Positions 44,194-54,400 of a stretch of DNA of 64,000 nucleotides are shown in pieces. Every line of letters begins with the position of its first letter. Position 1 is the first letter of the stretch. Under the pieces are notes generated by a model. The model saw only the letters and a program-made list of their open reading frames with translations. It searched no databases and had not been told where the DNA came from. Made by a program: the position numbers and the translations under genes. Where the stretch lies: assembly GCA_050301795.1 (NCBI GenBank), contig JBNKZU010000015.1:248001-312000 (forward strand), written 5' to 3'. The stretch comes from JBNKZU01 sp050301795. GTDB taxonomy: Bacteria; Pseudomonadota; Gammaproteobacteria; Thiohalomonadales; Thiohalomonadaceae.

Positions 44194-45015
44194 TTAACTA
44201 TCCTCTCTCTGAGACTGGTCTTCTTCAAAGTAGTAGATGCCGACACCGGCTCTTACCTTACCTGTACCTTTAATGGCTTTATTGGTATCTCGATCATTTT
44301 CTGCCAGCCAATCGTTTAATTCCTCCAGTAGCCGTTGTGAATGCTTAGCTGATAACTCCCTAAAAGCATCAATGGCTTCAACTGGCAGATTGTCATAGGA
44401 AACCTTGCGTTGGTAACGAGATGCCTCTTTTTGGCTAATGTTAAAATCAATGGTCTCAATGAGATCAGAAACATCCGTGCCTAGAATATTTAATTTTTCC
44501 TCTTCTGAATCACCGGGAACATATCCATGGGTTACCAAACTCACAACATTACCCTGTCGTATGACAACCGATCCCACTCTTACTAACTCATCAAGAATTG
44601 CCTTTACAGGAATATCCCCACTGTATGTCTTTACCAGTGATGAAAATGAGCATTCCCCTTCAATTGCCAGATCCGCAGGAGTGCCATCCTTTTGGTAATT
44701 CTTATCTCTTAACCAGCCCGATATAACTCTGGCCGCACGGTTATATTTTTCATCCAGCGCCTTATCATCCATCTCTGGTAACTCCTTCACTCTTTTGACC
44801 TCTTTCCTCGAAAGTCCCGTTAACACAGACACACGAGATACGGTCTGTTTTTTTCCGGGAAGAGCGTATTCACTTTCGGCAATGTCCACATAGGTCTTTT
44901 TAGCAATATCCGAAAAAGCACCATATGAGATGCCATTTCTTAATAGCACTCTTACCAGTGGTTTTAATATTCTGATAAGCGCTGTTATAAGTGTTTTATT
45001 GCTGGTCTGAGTCAT
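44194..45015 (-). CDS. DUF6502 family protein, possible DNA-binding regulator
   Basis: A 273-residue soluble protein with the DUF6502 pattern: ILKPLVRVLLRNGISYGAFSDIAKKTYVDIA near the start, then SVLTGLSRKEVKRVKEL, and RVISGWLRD near residue 98. The segment ISYGAFSDIAKKTYV-VSRVSVLTGLSRKEV is compatible with a winged helix, so a regulatory role is possible. The second half has no recognised domain. It sits 27 bases after the beta-propeller gene with a weak ribosome binding site and touches the next gene, so the three form an operon. The function of the family is not known. Confidence 0.82.
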   Translation of the reverse strand: MTQTSNKTLITALIRILKPLVRVLLRNGISYGAFSDIAKKTYVDIAESEYALPGKKQTVSRVSVLTGLSRKEVKRVKELPEMDDKALDEKYNRAARVISGWLRDKNYQKDGTPADLAIEGECSFSSLVKTYSGDIPVKAILDELVRVGSVVIRQGNVVSLVTHGYVPGDSEEEKLNILGTDVSDLIETIDFNISQKEASRYQRKVSYDNLPVEAIDAFRELSAKHSQRLLEELNDWLAENDRDTNKAIKGTGKVRAGVGIYYFEEDQSQREDS

Positions 45016-45042
45016 AAATATTAATAACGAAGCGAATTCCTG

Positions 45043-47190
45043 TTAATCAAAAGGCACTATAGGGGTTAGATCTCTACACCAAAAGTCATCTACCGTTAAA
45101 CTGCTGTTTGTCGTGTTTATGATACTACTGTTACCCCAGTAGCCTGACCACATTTGATTATTGTGAAGATAAAAAACACTATCTCCTGCAATAACGGATC
45201 TATCGGCTCCTACACCTCTAGGGTAACAAACGCTATTGGGCATATTTGCAGGCTTTTGTGAGATCACCATCTCTGCGACTGACGTTATCGAAGGTGTACC
45301 GCCAATAGAACCATCATCAATCTCAAACTGCTGCAGCCCACTACGCGTCCATCCAGACCACTCCCTTGCGGAAGCTGTTAATGGAAGAGGCTCATTATGC
45401 AACTCTACGGGTATTGTCAACCGTGCAACACGACCTGATGCAGGATCTGCTGGCAACCAGGTAAAGGCATGGTGGTCGTAATTGGCCGGTGAACTTGTAC
45501 CTCTTTGACCAATTATCATTGATGTCAATTCCTTTGGGTTTAACACATCTCGTACATCATAAAGGGATAATTTCAACCCCTGATACCATGCAAATCTTCC
45601 ATCCCCTGCACTATTTGAGTCGATAGCATCTTTTCCCAATCCCAAGAGATAGCCTCCGGGCATTGGATGCAAATAGTCGGAAAAGCCTGGCACTTCCAAC
45701 TCACCAATTTGAGGATTGTATGGATCTGATATATCGATAACATAGAGTGGATCAACCTTTTTAAAGGTTACCAGATAGACCTTATCATCAAGAAATCTTG
45801 ATGCATATAAACGCTCACCCGGCTTGCCAAGCCCCTGTAGTGTCGTTACTTCAACCAACTCTTTGCCATCACCTTCCTTAAGCAGTGTTAATTGTGTTGA
45901 AGCACTATTATCCCACGTAGACCCTTTGGAGGTGACCACTCCGACCATATCCTTATACTCACCAAAGCGGAACGATTTTCTCTTTTGGTTCCATCCAAGA
46001 TGCCCAGGTACTTCACCACTACCACGATACTGAGGCCCCTGTGTGGTTAAAGAAAATTTATGGATCTCTGTGGTCATTGTGTCTGTATATGTTAAAAAAT
46101 CATGGGACTGATCGTAGTTATATCGTGTTGTTGCAAGATAAGCAGATGTTGGTGTCATAAACATCGTTTCTGTTGAACCGATAATGCAAAGACTTTTCCA
46201 CTGGTCAACATTTGTCAGATCGATATCAACTAATGAAATAATATCGGGTGACAACTGGCTTGAATCCTCCAATGGTGGCAAATAACAACTTTGGGCAGAC
46301 TCAAGATCAACAGCACCAGAACCGGTATTAATTTTTGGTAGCAAATCACTTAAGGTGGCGTTATCGATCAAACGATTATTGTTGTCTACCATCTCCTGCG
46401 TGTATGGGTAATAATTAAACCCCTCAAGAGCTGGGGTACCTCGATTAAGCAGGTAGAGATGGTTACCAATGAGACGGGAAGAGACCTGAGCACCATCAAT
46501 GACAATCCGTTTCTCCGTAATCGGGTGGTTAATATCAGTAAGGTCGATAACCTCAATAACATTACTCCTATTTTGCCACGGCCACGGTGACCACCAGATC
46601 ATATCGTAATAGTAAGCGAATGAATTATATAGTAATAACAAGCGCTGATTATCCAGGAGATACAGCCCTATAAGTTTACCATCATCGGCCTCGCCCACCT
46701 CTATTGACTTAAGAAGGATTGAGCTTGCGTTTGTCTGATCTAAAGAGAATATCTGGATTTGGTTTTTAGATTGATAAGCTCGATTTGTATGGGCGGCATA
46801 AAGGCGATTGCCATCACTCTTGATGGTGTCTGCCTCATCTACCCCAGTTACCTGTAGATTTGTGGTTGAAACCTGAGCAGTAGACCCAACAGAGGTCGCA
46901 GTAATTACTGCATTATCTATTTCATTTACCACTGAAATATGAGCACAACAATACTGATTTTTTTGCCTCAATGATTCCTTCAGAATTGAAAGCAATAAGC
47001 TGGAATCATTTATCGGTGAAGCCTTGTGGCTCGATTTTGATGAGGCAATAAACGCGGCCACCTCCCTCGCTGATTGGGATTCAGAATCATTATTCTTATC
47101 TAAACAACCCACATTTAATAGCACTACCAGCACGATAAAGAGCTGCTTCCACACTATGGATATCCCATGGGGTTTCGTTATTTGATTCAT
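45043..47190 (-). CDS. Secreted beta-propeller lipoprotein (Beta_propel, PF09826-like)
   Basis: A 715-residue lipoprotein: signal peptide with lipobox LNVGC (near residue 29), a linker, then the family's signature TGVDEADTIKSDGNRLYA near residue 125, and repeated beta-strand units to the end (IQIFSLDQ, GNHLYLLNRGTP, VYLVTFKKVDPLYVIDISDP, LPGGYLLGLGKD-like). Members occur in bacteria and archaea with unknown function, likely surface-exposed. I start at the ATG at 47190 because AGAGGAA lies 6 bases before it. It heads the operon with DUF6502 and the small lipoprotein, behind two palindromic operators. Confidence 0.85.
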   Translation of the reverse strand: MNQITKPHGISIVWKQLFIVLVVLLNVGCLDKNNDSESQSAREVAAFIASSKSSHKASPINDSSLLLSILKESLRQKNQYCCAHISVVNEIDNAVITATSVGSTAQVSTTNLQVTGVDEADTIKSDGNRLYAAHTNRAYQSKNQIQIFSLDQTNASSILLKSIEVGEADDGKLIGLYLLDNQRLLLLYNSFAYYYDMIWWSPWPWQNRSNVIEVIDLTDINHPITEKRIVIDGAQVSSRLIGNHLYLLNRGTPALEGFNYYPYTQEMVDNNNRLIDNATLSDLLPKINTGSGAVDLESAQSCYLPPLEDSSQLSPDIISLVDIDLTNVDQWKSLCIIGSTETMFMTPTSAYLATTRYNYDQSHDFLTYTDTMTTEIHKFSLTTQGPQYRGSGEVPGHLGWNQKRKSFRFGEYKDMVGVVTSKGSTWDNSASTQLTLLKEGDGKELVEVTTLQGLGKPGERLYASRFLDDKVYLVTFKKVDPLYVIDISDPYNPQIGELEVPGFSDYLHPMPGGYLLGLGKDAIDSNSAGDGRFAWYQGLKLSLYDVRDVLNPKELTSMIIGQRGTSSPANYDHHAFTWLPADPASGRVARLTIPVELHNEPLPLTASAREWSGWTRSGLQQFEIDDGSIGGTPSITSVAEMVISQKPANMPNSVCYPRGVGADRSVIAGDSVFYLHNNQMWSGYWGNSSIINTTNSSLTVDDFWCRDLTPIVPFD

Positions 47191-47242
47191 GATCATTTCC
47201 TCTAAAACCACTTTATTCTAAAAACACCTAACCGGCCATTAT

Positions 47243-47344
47243 TTGGGATATTATTCCCAATACTTCTTACGCTGATAAAAAAATGCCCCTTAATTACTAG
47301 ACACTTTTTGGCTCTCTATATTTGGGAGTATATTCCCAAATATA
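47243..47344 (-). promoter_or_regulatory. Two TTGGGA-N6-TCCCAA operators upstream of the beta-propeller operon
   Basis: Site 1 is TTGGGA-N6-TCCCAA at 47243-47260. Site 2 is 47317-47344, with 11-bp perfect arms (TATATTTGGGA and its inverse TCCCAAATATA) around the same 6-base spacer. Centres are 79 bp apart. The regulator is unknown; the DUF6502 product encoded by the operon is a candidate. Confidence 0.75.
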
Positions 47345-47411
47345 TATAAATCAAGTTTTAATAGGTCTTGATATGGAAAAGCGCTTTTGACGATATTGGG
47401 ATAGTCGATTG

Positions 47412-47437
47412 AAAAAAATCACCGCCATCATGGTGAT
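47412..47437 (-). terminator. Terminator overlapping the end of the DUF1499 gene
   Basis: The stem ATCACC/GGTGAT with an 8-base loop is followed on the minus strand by seven T residues. The TGA stop codon lies in the loop. It separates the upstream three-gene operon from the beta-propeller operon. Confidence 0.75.
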
Positions 47438-47895
47438 GATTGTGCAAGGATTGATACAAATTGATCGACTCTTTTTCGGTTTACACCTCGATCACTATAA
47501 CCCGCTCTCGATGCTGAACGGATATGAATAACTGATTCGCTGGCATCTAGCCTTATTTCAAGATCATCAACGAAACCAAAAACGCTTGAGCTAAATGTTG
47601 CTGCGATATAGCCCTCCTGACGTGTAACTACTTTTCCGCCCATTTTCTCAATAACCATGGTTATTTGATTAAATAACAGATCATGATTGGTCTGATTAAC
47701 CTTAAATGGTGAATAATAGTGCTTAGTATCATCGGGGTATTCACTACAAACACAGTTGGGCGTGGAATCACAGCGCTTTAACCTTGATTCGACTAATCCT
47801 GGTGGTGCTCCCGATTTTGATTTTTGTGCCATCCATAAAAAGCTGATCACAATCACTATTCCAATAACAGACGCAATGAATAAAACCACCTTCAT
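47428..47895 (-). CDS. DUF1499 domain protein
   Basis: A 155-residue protein with an N-terminal membrane anchor (about residues 4-22) and a DUF1499 body: CDSTPNCVCSEYPD near residue 42, then the conserved helix-strand core ending DDLEIRLDASESVIHIRSASRAGYSDRGVNRKRV. Function is unknown. The start overlaps the stop of the DUF1624 gene as ATGA, so the two are translationally coupled. It is the last gene of the unit that begins with the methyltransferase. Confidence 0.88.
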   Translation of the reverse strand: MKVVLFIASVIGIVIVISFLWMAQKSKSGAPPGLVESRLKRCDSTPNCVCSEYPDDTKHYYSPFKVNQTNHDLLFNQITMVIEKMGGKVVTRQEGYIAATFSSSVFGFVDDLEIRLDASESVIHIRSASRAGYSDRGVNRKRVDQFVSILAQSSP

Positions 47896-48554
47896 ATAAT
47901 GGACCTCACTAAATAGATTGCTGAAAACATAATTGGCTGATGGATAAGATAAATGATTAAAGAGTGCCTGCTCATATAATTCAAAAATCTCGAATGAAGT
48001 GGATAGGCAACCCTCTCAATTCCGACATAATGAACAAATATACCGATCAGCACCACTCCTACCCATGGAAATACCGGGATGTAATCGATCGATTTTTGAT
48101 CCATCTCATAAAAGGGGATACCTATATCAAATCCCAGATGCAGCACCAGCATTACAATTCCGACTCCTAAAGCAAGTCGCGGCATAAAAACAAATGGCAG
48201 TGCTATAACTGATGTGGCGGCAATACAGTGCAGTATTCCAAAATAGACCCATTTGTCAGGATACATAATCCATGTTGACAGTGAGATAAGTGCTGCAAAA
48301 ATCACGAGCTTGCCTAGCCTTAGATTAAACTTGCGCCATTGGATGCCGTTAATGTGTGACAGTCTTAAGGAGATGCCAACACAGATTAAAAACAGAAAAA
48401 CAATAAAGCGTGGAAGGTAAAACCAGAAGCCATGATAGAAATCGATCTGAATAAATTTAAACTGTGTCAGATCGTACATTAAATGAAAGATAATCATTAA
48501 GATGATTGCACTTGCTCTGATATGGTCAATGATCTCAATTCGTTGTGTTGTCAT
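47892..48554 (-). CDS. DUF1624/heparan-alpha-glucosaminide acetyltransferase-like membrane protein
   Basis: A 220-residue inner-membrane protein with six or seven helices, starting with IDHIRASAIILMIIFHLMYDLT, whose H-M/L-D pattern matches DUF1624 (HGSNAT_cat). Relatives of this fold are acyltransferases acting at the membrane. The conserved histidine near residue 23 and ILHCIAAT near residue 110 fit. It overlaps its neighbours by 4 bases on both sides. Which acyl group or acceptor is used cannot be told. Confidence 0.85.
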   Translation of the reverse strand: MTTQRIEIIDHIRASAIILMIIFHLMYDLTQFKFIQIDFYHGFWFYLPRFIVFLFLICVGISLRLSHINGIQWRKFNLRLGKLVIFAALISLSTWIMYPDKWVYFGILHCIAATSVIALPFVFMPRLALGVGIVMLVLHLGFDIGIPFYEMDQKSIDYIPVFPWVGVVLIGIFVHYVGIERVAYPLHSRFLNYMSRHSLIIYLIHQPIMFSAIYLVRSII

Positions 48555-49180
48555 TTTGTTAAAAACACCACATCCGGTTTGATGATGTCCAGCTTCATCC
48601 CACTATCGGATGCTATCCATTCAAAGGTTTTCACTGAATAAAAGGCGATATGGGTTGGGTCATTTTTGTAGTGCCAGTGGATAAAGGCATCGTAACTGAG
48701 CGCACGTTTTGTCATCACTGCGAGGATACCCTCAGGCTTTAACACATTGATCAAACGAGTTAGCTCGTAGCGTGGTTTTGCTAAATGCTCAATGACCTCG
48801 GTTGCGGTGATAAAGTCGTATTGTTGATTAAAAACCCCAGTATCAGGGTAATAGAAAGGATCAAATAGAGTCATATTAAAGCCCTTCTCTTGCAGCATCA
48901 CCGAGAGTGTCGGCCCAGGGCCACAACCAAAGTCGAGACCTTTGCTCCCAGGCGCAACACGTTGGATTAAGGGTTCGTAAACGCGCAATAAGAATTCACG
49001 GTAGTGATCATCATTGGGATTATTCTGGTGCAGATCATACTCTGCCCGCTCATCAGATGGCTTTAGATGATACTGTTTTGGCACAAAAACCAGTTCGCAC
49101 TCACCACATTGCAGATACTCCCGCTTGTGATCACGATGATACTGTTTTGTGTTTGAGCTTTGGCACAACGGGCAGATCAT
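48551..49180 (-). CDS. Class I SAM-dependent methyltransferase with N-terminal zinc ribbon
   Basis: A 209-residue protein: an N-terminal zinc ribbon (CPLCQSSNTKQ...CGECEL, Cys pairs near residues 3-6 and 26-29), then a Rossmann methyltransferase with GLDFGCGPGPTLSVML (near residue 80) binding SAM and DFITATEVIEHLAKP near residue 115. The EVIEHL element is typical of small-molecule methyltransferases of the UbiG/Methyltransf_23 kind. The substrate is unknown. It begins the overlapping three-gene minus-strand unit, and its start is 145 bases from the divergent cyclase gene. Confidence 0.87.
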   Translation of the reverse strand: MICPLCQSSNTKQYHRDHKREYLQCGECELVFVPKQYHLKPSDERAEYDLHQNNPNDDHYREFLLRVYEPLIQRVAPGSKGLDFGCGPGPTLSVMLQEKGFNMTLFDPFYYPDTGVFNQQYDFITATEVIEHLAKPRYELTRLINVLKPEGILAVMTKRALSYDAFIHWHYKNDPTHIAFYSVKTFEWIASDSGMKLDIIKPDVVFLTK

Positions 49181-49325
49181 GTTTAGATTCCAAATGAGCT
49201 ATCTGTCAGCTATCAATTGAGTGGTGATAAAACCTAATCCTACACTCAGGTGGTTATTAACCATAGTGATCGGTATGATTCAGAATCATCTATAGTTCAG
49301 GGATCTAACTGCGGAACATATTCTG

Positions 49326-51368
49326 ATGGCATCACTATCTAAAGTGGTTACAACGATTCTAAGTCGATGGCCTGTGATTTTTTTGATCACATTGGCCTCT
49401 GCAACCATTTTTACGGTCATTGCGCTTTACTACAACCAAAATCCTTTTTTAGAAGCCTTTGAGGACAAATCATACGATCTACGTTTTAAAAATATTCGCG
49501 GCCCGATTACACCAAGTGATCAGATTGTGATTGTCGCGATTGATGATGCCAGTATTGCTGAGCTTGGACGTTTTCCATGGAGCCGTAGCAACTATCTACC
49601 ACTACTAAAGAATCTCTCGAATGCCGGGGCAAAGGCGATTCTGTTTGATGCCTTCTTTTCTGAAACGGAGGATGAAACAACCGATCTCGCCTTCGCCAAG
49701 GCAATTAAAGAGGCGGGAAATGTCATTTTGGCGACCCATTTCAACCTTGATCCCAACTTTAAGGTATTGGGTCACACCCGATCATTGCCTCTACTTGAGG
49801 AGCAAGCCCTCGGTGGTGCACACATCAATTTTGTTCCTGAAGATGACGGCGTTAATCGACGCAATATTCTGGTGCTTGAGGAGGATGGAAAACTGGTTCC
49901 ATCATTAGGTCTACGTGGAGCAATGGCCGCGTTATCGGTAGACCATTTCTCAGTGAATGATTTTTCCATCGATCTGGGTCAGCGATCGATTCCAGTGGAT
50001 TATAACCGGGCAATGTGGATTAACTATATTGGCAAATCGGGGGTTTATCCTCTCTATTCGTTTAGCGATGTTTCCAATGGACGAATCAGCCCAACGTTAT
50101 TTAAAGATAAGATTGTTTTTATCGGTGCTACGGCGATTGGCATCTATGATATGCGGGTCACCCCGTTTGATAAAAATACTCCCGGAGTAGAGACCCATGC
50201 CACCGTTGCCGATAACATCATTACAGGACGTTTTATTCAGCAATCTGAAATTGAGGCCGTTATAGATATTCTGTTTATTACGCTTATTGGCCTTATTACC
50301 TTTATTCTTACTGCACGTTTGCAGCTCTACATAGCGATTCCATTAACTCTCATTATTTCTGCCGGTTATGTTTGGATTGCTTACCAATTCTTTATCGCAG
50401 GACAGTGGATTAACATCATCTATCCTATGACCTCTGCATTTGCATCACTATTGGTTGGTGGGAGTTTTCGCTATTTGATCCTTGAGCGTCGGGCGAGAGA
50501 GATGCGATCTATCTTTTCCAGCTATATCTCGCCCAAGCTGGTGGCACAGTTGGAGCGACAGCCAGATGCGGCTCAAATCGGCGGTGATACCAAAGAGATC
50601 ACTATCATCTTTACCGATATTATTGGCTTTACCTCGTTTTCTGAAAACCATACACCTCTGGAAGTCGTAACCCGACTCAACGAGTATCTTGCTGTGATGG
50701 TTAAGGTGGTGACCGAAAACGACGGCACTGTCGACAAGTTTATGGGTGATGGCATTATGATCTACTGGGGTGCGCCCCTTGCTCAGGAGGCGCATGCGGA
50801 TCGAGCGATTAAGACGGTACTCGCCATGATGTCAGCCCTGCAAAGACTCCAACTCAAATGGGAAGCAGAGGGACAAAAGCCCTTTGTGTTCCGTGCAGGG
50901 ATCAATTCTGGTGAGGTCATTGCCGGTAATATCGGCTCCAGTGGTAAGAAAATGGAGTATACCGTGATCGGCGATACCGTGAATCTGGGAGCGAGACTTG
51001 AAAGTATCGCTAAATACTACGGGGTTCGGGTTATTGTCTCTGAGAGCAGCTATCAACAGGCGCAAGAGCACTATCTTTTCCGGGAGTTGGATCTAATTCT
51101 GGTAGTGGGTAAACATATTCCGGTCAAGATCTATGAATTAATTACATCAACATCGCCAATGACAGAAGAGGCGGTTCAACAATTCCACAATGCGCTTGCG
51201 CTCTACCGTTCACAGCGCTGGCAAGAGGCTATTTCAGCCTTTGAAGCGGTGTCTGAGCTGGTTTGTGATGATGTACCTAGTCAACTATATATTGACCGCT
51301 GCCACGCATTTATGCGCTCACCGCCACCGGATAACTGGAATGGCGTATTTACTCATGATAAAAAATAG
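49326..51368 (+). CDS. CHASE2-domain adenylate/guanylate cyclase
   Basis: A 680-residue membrane class III cyclase. Order: membrane segment (about 15-37), periplasmic CHASE2 sensor (about 45-300, with KSYDLRFKNIRGP and VAIDDASIAELGRFPWSR), three membrane helices (about 310-385), linker, then the cyclase domain (about 420-600) with metal-binding ITIIFTDIIGFTSFSE and VDKFMGDGIMIYWGAP. The C-terminal part has a short TPR-like helix pair. The product is cAMP or cGMP; the substrate-selecting residues cannot be settled by eye. The signal sensed is unknown. It is followed by the large lipoprotein gene. Confidence 0.93.
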   Translation: MASLSKVVTTILSRWPVIFLITLASATIFTVIALYYNQNPFLEAFEDKSYDLRFKNIRGPITPSDQIVIVAIDDASIAELGRFPWSRSNYLPLLKNLSNAGAKAILFDAFFSETEDETTDLAFAKAIKEAGNVILATHFNLDPNFKVLGHTRSLPLLEEQALGGAHINFVPEDDGVNRRNILVLEEDGKLVPSLGLRGAMAALSVDHFSVNDFSIDLGQRSIPVDYNRAMWINYIGKSGVYPLYSFSDVSNGRISPTLFKDKIVFIGATAIGIYDMRVTPFDKNTPGVETHATVADNIITGRFIQQSEIEAVIDILFITLIGLITFILTARLQLYIAIPLTLIISAGYVWIAYQFFIAGQWINIIYPMTSAFASLLVGGSFRYLILERRAREMRSIFSSYISPKLVAQLERQPDAAQIGGDTKEITIIFTDIIGFTSFSENHTPLEVVTRLNEYLAVMVKVVTENDGTVDKFMGDGIMIYWGAPLAQEAHADRAIKTVLAMMSALQRLQLKWEAEGQKPFVFRAGINSGEVIAGNIGSSGKKMEYTVIGDTVNLGARLESIAKYYGVRVIVSESSYQQAQEHYLFRELDLILVVGKHIPVKIYELITSTSPMTEEAVQQFHNALALYRSQRWQEAISAFEAVSELVCDDVPSQLYIDRCHAFMRSPPPDNWNGVFTHDKK

Positions 51369-51443
51369 CGTATGCACTTTGCGCTAGCTCTTTGTTATTG
51401 CTAGGCTCACAATAGATACGGATAAAAAAACAGGACGCGAAAT

Positions 51444-54400
51444 ATGTCATTTTACAACTTACGTCGGTTATTAATTACAACACTCCCAATAATTCTCGTC
51501 GCCTGTTCTTCAGCGCCTAAATTACCGCCCTCAACGACGCTGGTCAGTGTTGATTTTCTCGGCACAATAACCACTGCCAAATCAGCAACCCGACTCCTGA
51601 GCTGGCACAATAATCGCCTCTATTTCGCACTCGAAAACGGCTCGGTTTTGGTCACTGATGACAGTGGCAGCAAGATCACTGAGCTACCGGCAAAGATCTC
51701 TGGTAACAAGCTACTCAGCAAACCACAGGCTGTCGCATTTACCGATGAGCATATCTACGTTGTCGATAGCGGAACCGATCAGGTGGTGATCTATCAAAAC
51801 AACGGTAAGCTCGAAGGTGTTTTTGGAAAAAGTGGGGATGGCCGTCTTCGCTCACCTCAGGGGATCGCCATTCATGATGGCATTGTTTATGTTGCCGATA
51901 GCGGACATAGTCGCATCCAGCTTTTCGGGATTAATGGTGTTGTGTTATCGACCCTGAATATTAATACCAACCCACGTAACCTTGAGCGTTTTTCCGATAA
52001 AGAAGAGACCTTCAAACTCGATGAACCAATCGATATTGCGCTTGATCAACAAGGCAGAGTCTTTGTGTTGGATGCCAATAACTCCAGAATACGTGTTTAT
52101 GATCAAAACGGCCTCTATCTGAATACGCTGCCTAAAGGCGGAAAGATTATCGATATGGTCATCTCGGATTCAGGCATCTTTGCGATCGACACCTCCAGCT
52201 ACTCTGTTAACCAATATGGATTTGATCTCAGACTTATCACCAGCATCGGATCCAAAGGTGAAGGCAAAGGACAATTCAAGAGTTTAAATGGCGTTGCAAT
52301 TAACACTGAGCACCACTTGTATATTGGTGATCATGATGCTCTGGCGGTTCACAAATACAAGGCAAAGCCTGTTGAGCCACAATCCATTAAGGATCAACTA
52401 GCGACGCGTGAATCGGTAAAATGGGTTGGAGATTCTAAGCTAGATGTCAGCAAATTTGCCTGGGATGGTGAAGATACCCTCTATGCGATCAATGAAAAGG
52501 AGAAATCGATCATTAAGCTCGCAAAAGGAGAGCGTACAAAAACCTTTAAGATTAAAGACTTCACCCCGGTCTCACTCGCGGTCGCTAACGATGGAATGGT
52601 GTGGGCGATTGATGGAGAGAACTATCGCATCGTCAAACTTGATGAGATCGGTAATATCGTTAACCGCTTTGGCACAAAAGAGAAGATGCTAAGTGATGGC
52701 GGTGCCGGTGAGTTTGATGCGCCTGTCGATATTGCGATCTCCAGTAAAGGACTCATATTTATTGCCGATCAGGATAACCATTGGATTCAGGTCTTTAATA
52801 AAGATGGGATCTATATCAACACCATTCGCCAGACCCTGAATAAACAACGCTTTCTTGATGAACCCAGTGCGATTGCTTTTGATCCCTACGATAACCTCTA
52901 TGTTCTGGATAAATCGGATAACACCATCTTCATCTTCTCGGCTGATGGCAAGCCTAAAGGACAGATCAATAATAAAGAGGGTAAAAGCCCAGGCAATCTA
53001 AAAGATCCAACAGACCTGATGGCGAACCACCATACCGTTCTGGTTTTGGATGATAATAGAATCAAAGTCTACAGCCACGATGGTGACTACCTCTATTCGA
53101 TGGGTGGCAAAGGTAGCGACCTCGGGCAGTTTGATAAGCCAATCGCGATTTCGCCCAAAACCGACGATACCTTTACCGTTTCTGATTCGGGTAATGCCAA
53201 ACTACAATCACTCACCACGCTTTATAAACCTGTTCCGATTAAAGCGTTTGTCGCCAAAGGCGATATGCACGCGGTTCATCTAAGCTGGCAAGCGGTTGAT
53301 CTACCCTATATTGATCACTATCAGGTCTATCGGGCTGAAGCTGAAAACGGACCCTTCACCAAACTTGAACCAACCATTGAGAATAAATATCACGACAAAA
53401 ACCTTGATGCTGATAAAACCTATTACTACTTGGTCAGTGCGGTAACTCAGTTTGGATATGAGGGCACAATGGATACGCTGGTTAATGCAGCAACGACCCG
53501 CTACATCCCTGTGCCACCTCAAGATGCACAGGCCATTCCAGATAAATGGCAAATTGAACTTAAATGGACACCATTGAGCGAACGGTACTCCAGCAGCTAT
53601 CTCATCTACAAAAAATCTGCGACCGAAAAAGAGGAGTACTCAAAGATTGGCGCGACCAGCGAACCCAGCTTTGTTATCAAATCACTTGAGCCAAACACCG
53701 ACTACACCTTCTACATCTCGGCCATTAGCACTGATGGTATTGAGTCTGAAAAGGTGTCGGCAACCGCAACAACTAAAAGCTCTTCTGCATCACCGCTAGA
53801 AATCACAATTTTAGAGATGCAAAACATCTTCTCAAATACCTACAAAATCTACGAGCAGGATGGCATCGGCACCATCAGGTTAACCAATAATACTGGTAGC
53901 ACCATGAATAACATCAACATCGGTTTTATGTTGAAAGACTTCATGGACTTCCCTACAGGATCACAGATAGCGATGCTAGAACCAGGACAGAGTAAAGAGA
54001 TCACCCTTAAGGCTGTCTTTAATAACAACATCCTGACTGTGACCGAAGATACCCCGGTTCAAACCGAGCTAACGGCATCCTATTTCTCAAACAATGTAAA
54101 AAAACAGTTCATAAAGAATCACACCACAAACATCTATGAAAAGCATCGCTTGAGTTGGGATAACCACGGTCGTTTTGCATCGTTTATCACGCCCAAGGAT
54201 CCACTCCTGCTGAGCTATGTACGCTCGATTGCAACCCAATTTAAAGAGACGCATCTAAAAGCACAATCTGCTGCAAACCTCTTTAATTCACTGGGAATTA
54301 TGGGACTGACCTATATTCAGGATCCAACCAACCCATACCAGGTTACATCCGGTAAAACCGATTTTGTTGACTATATTCAGTACCCTCGTGAAACGCTTGA

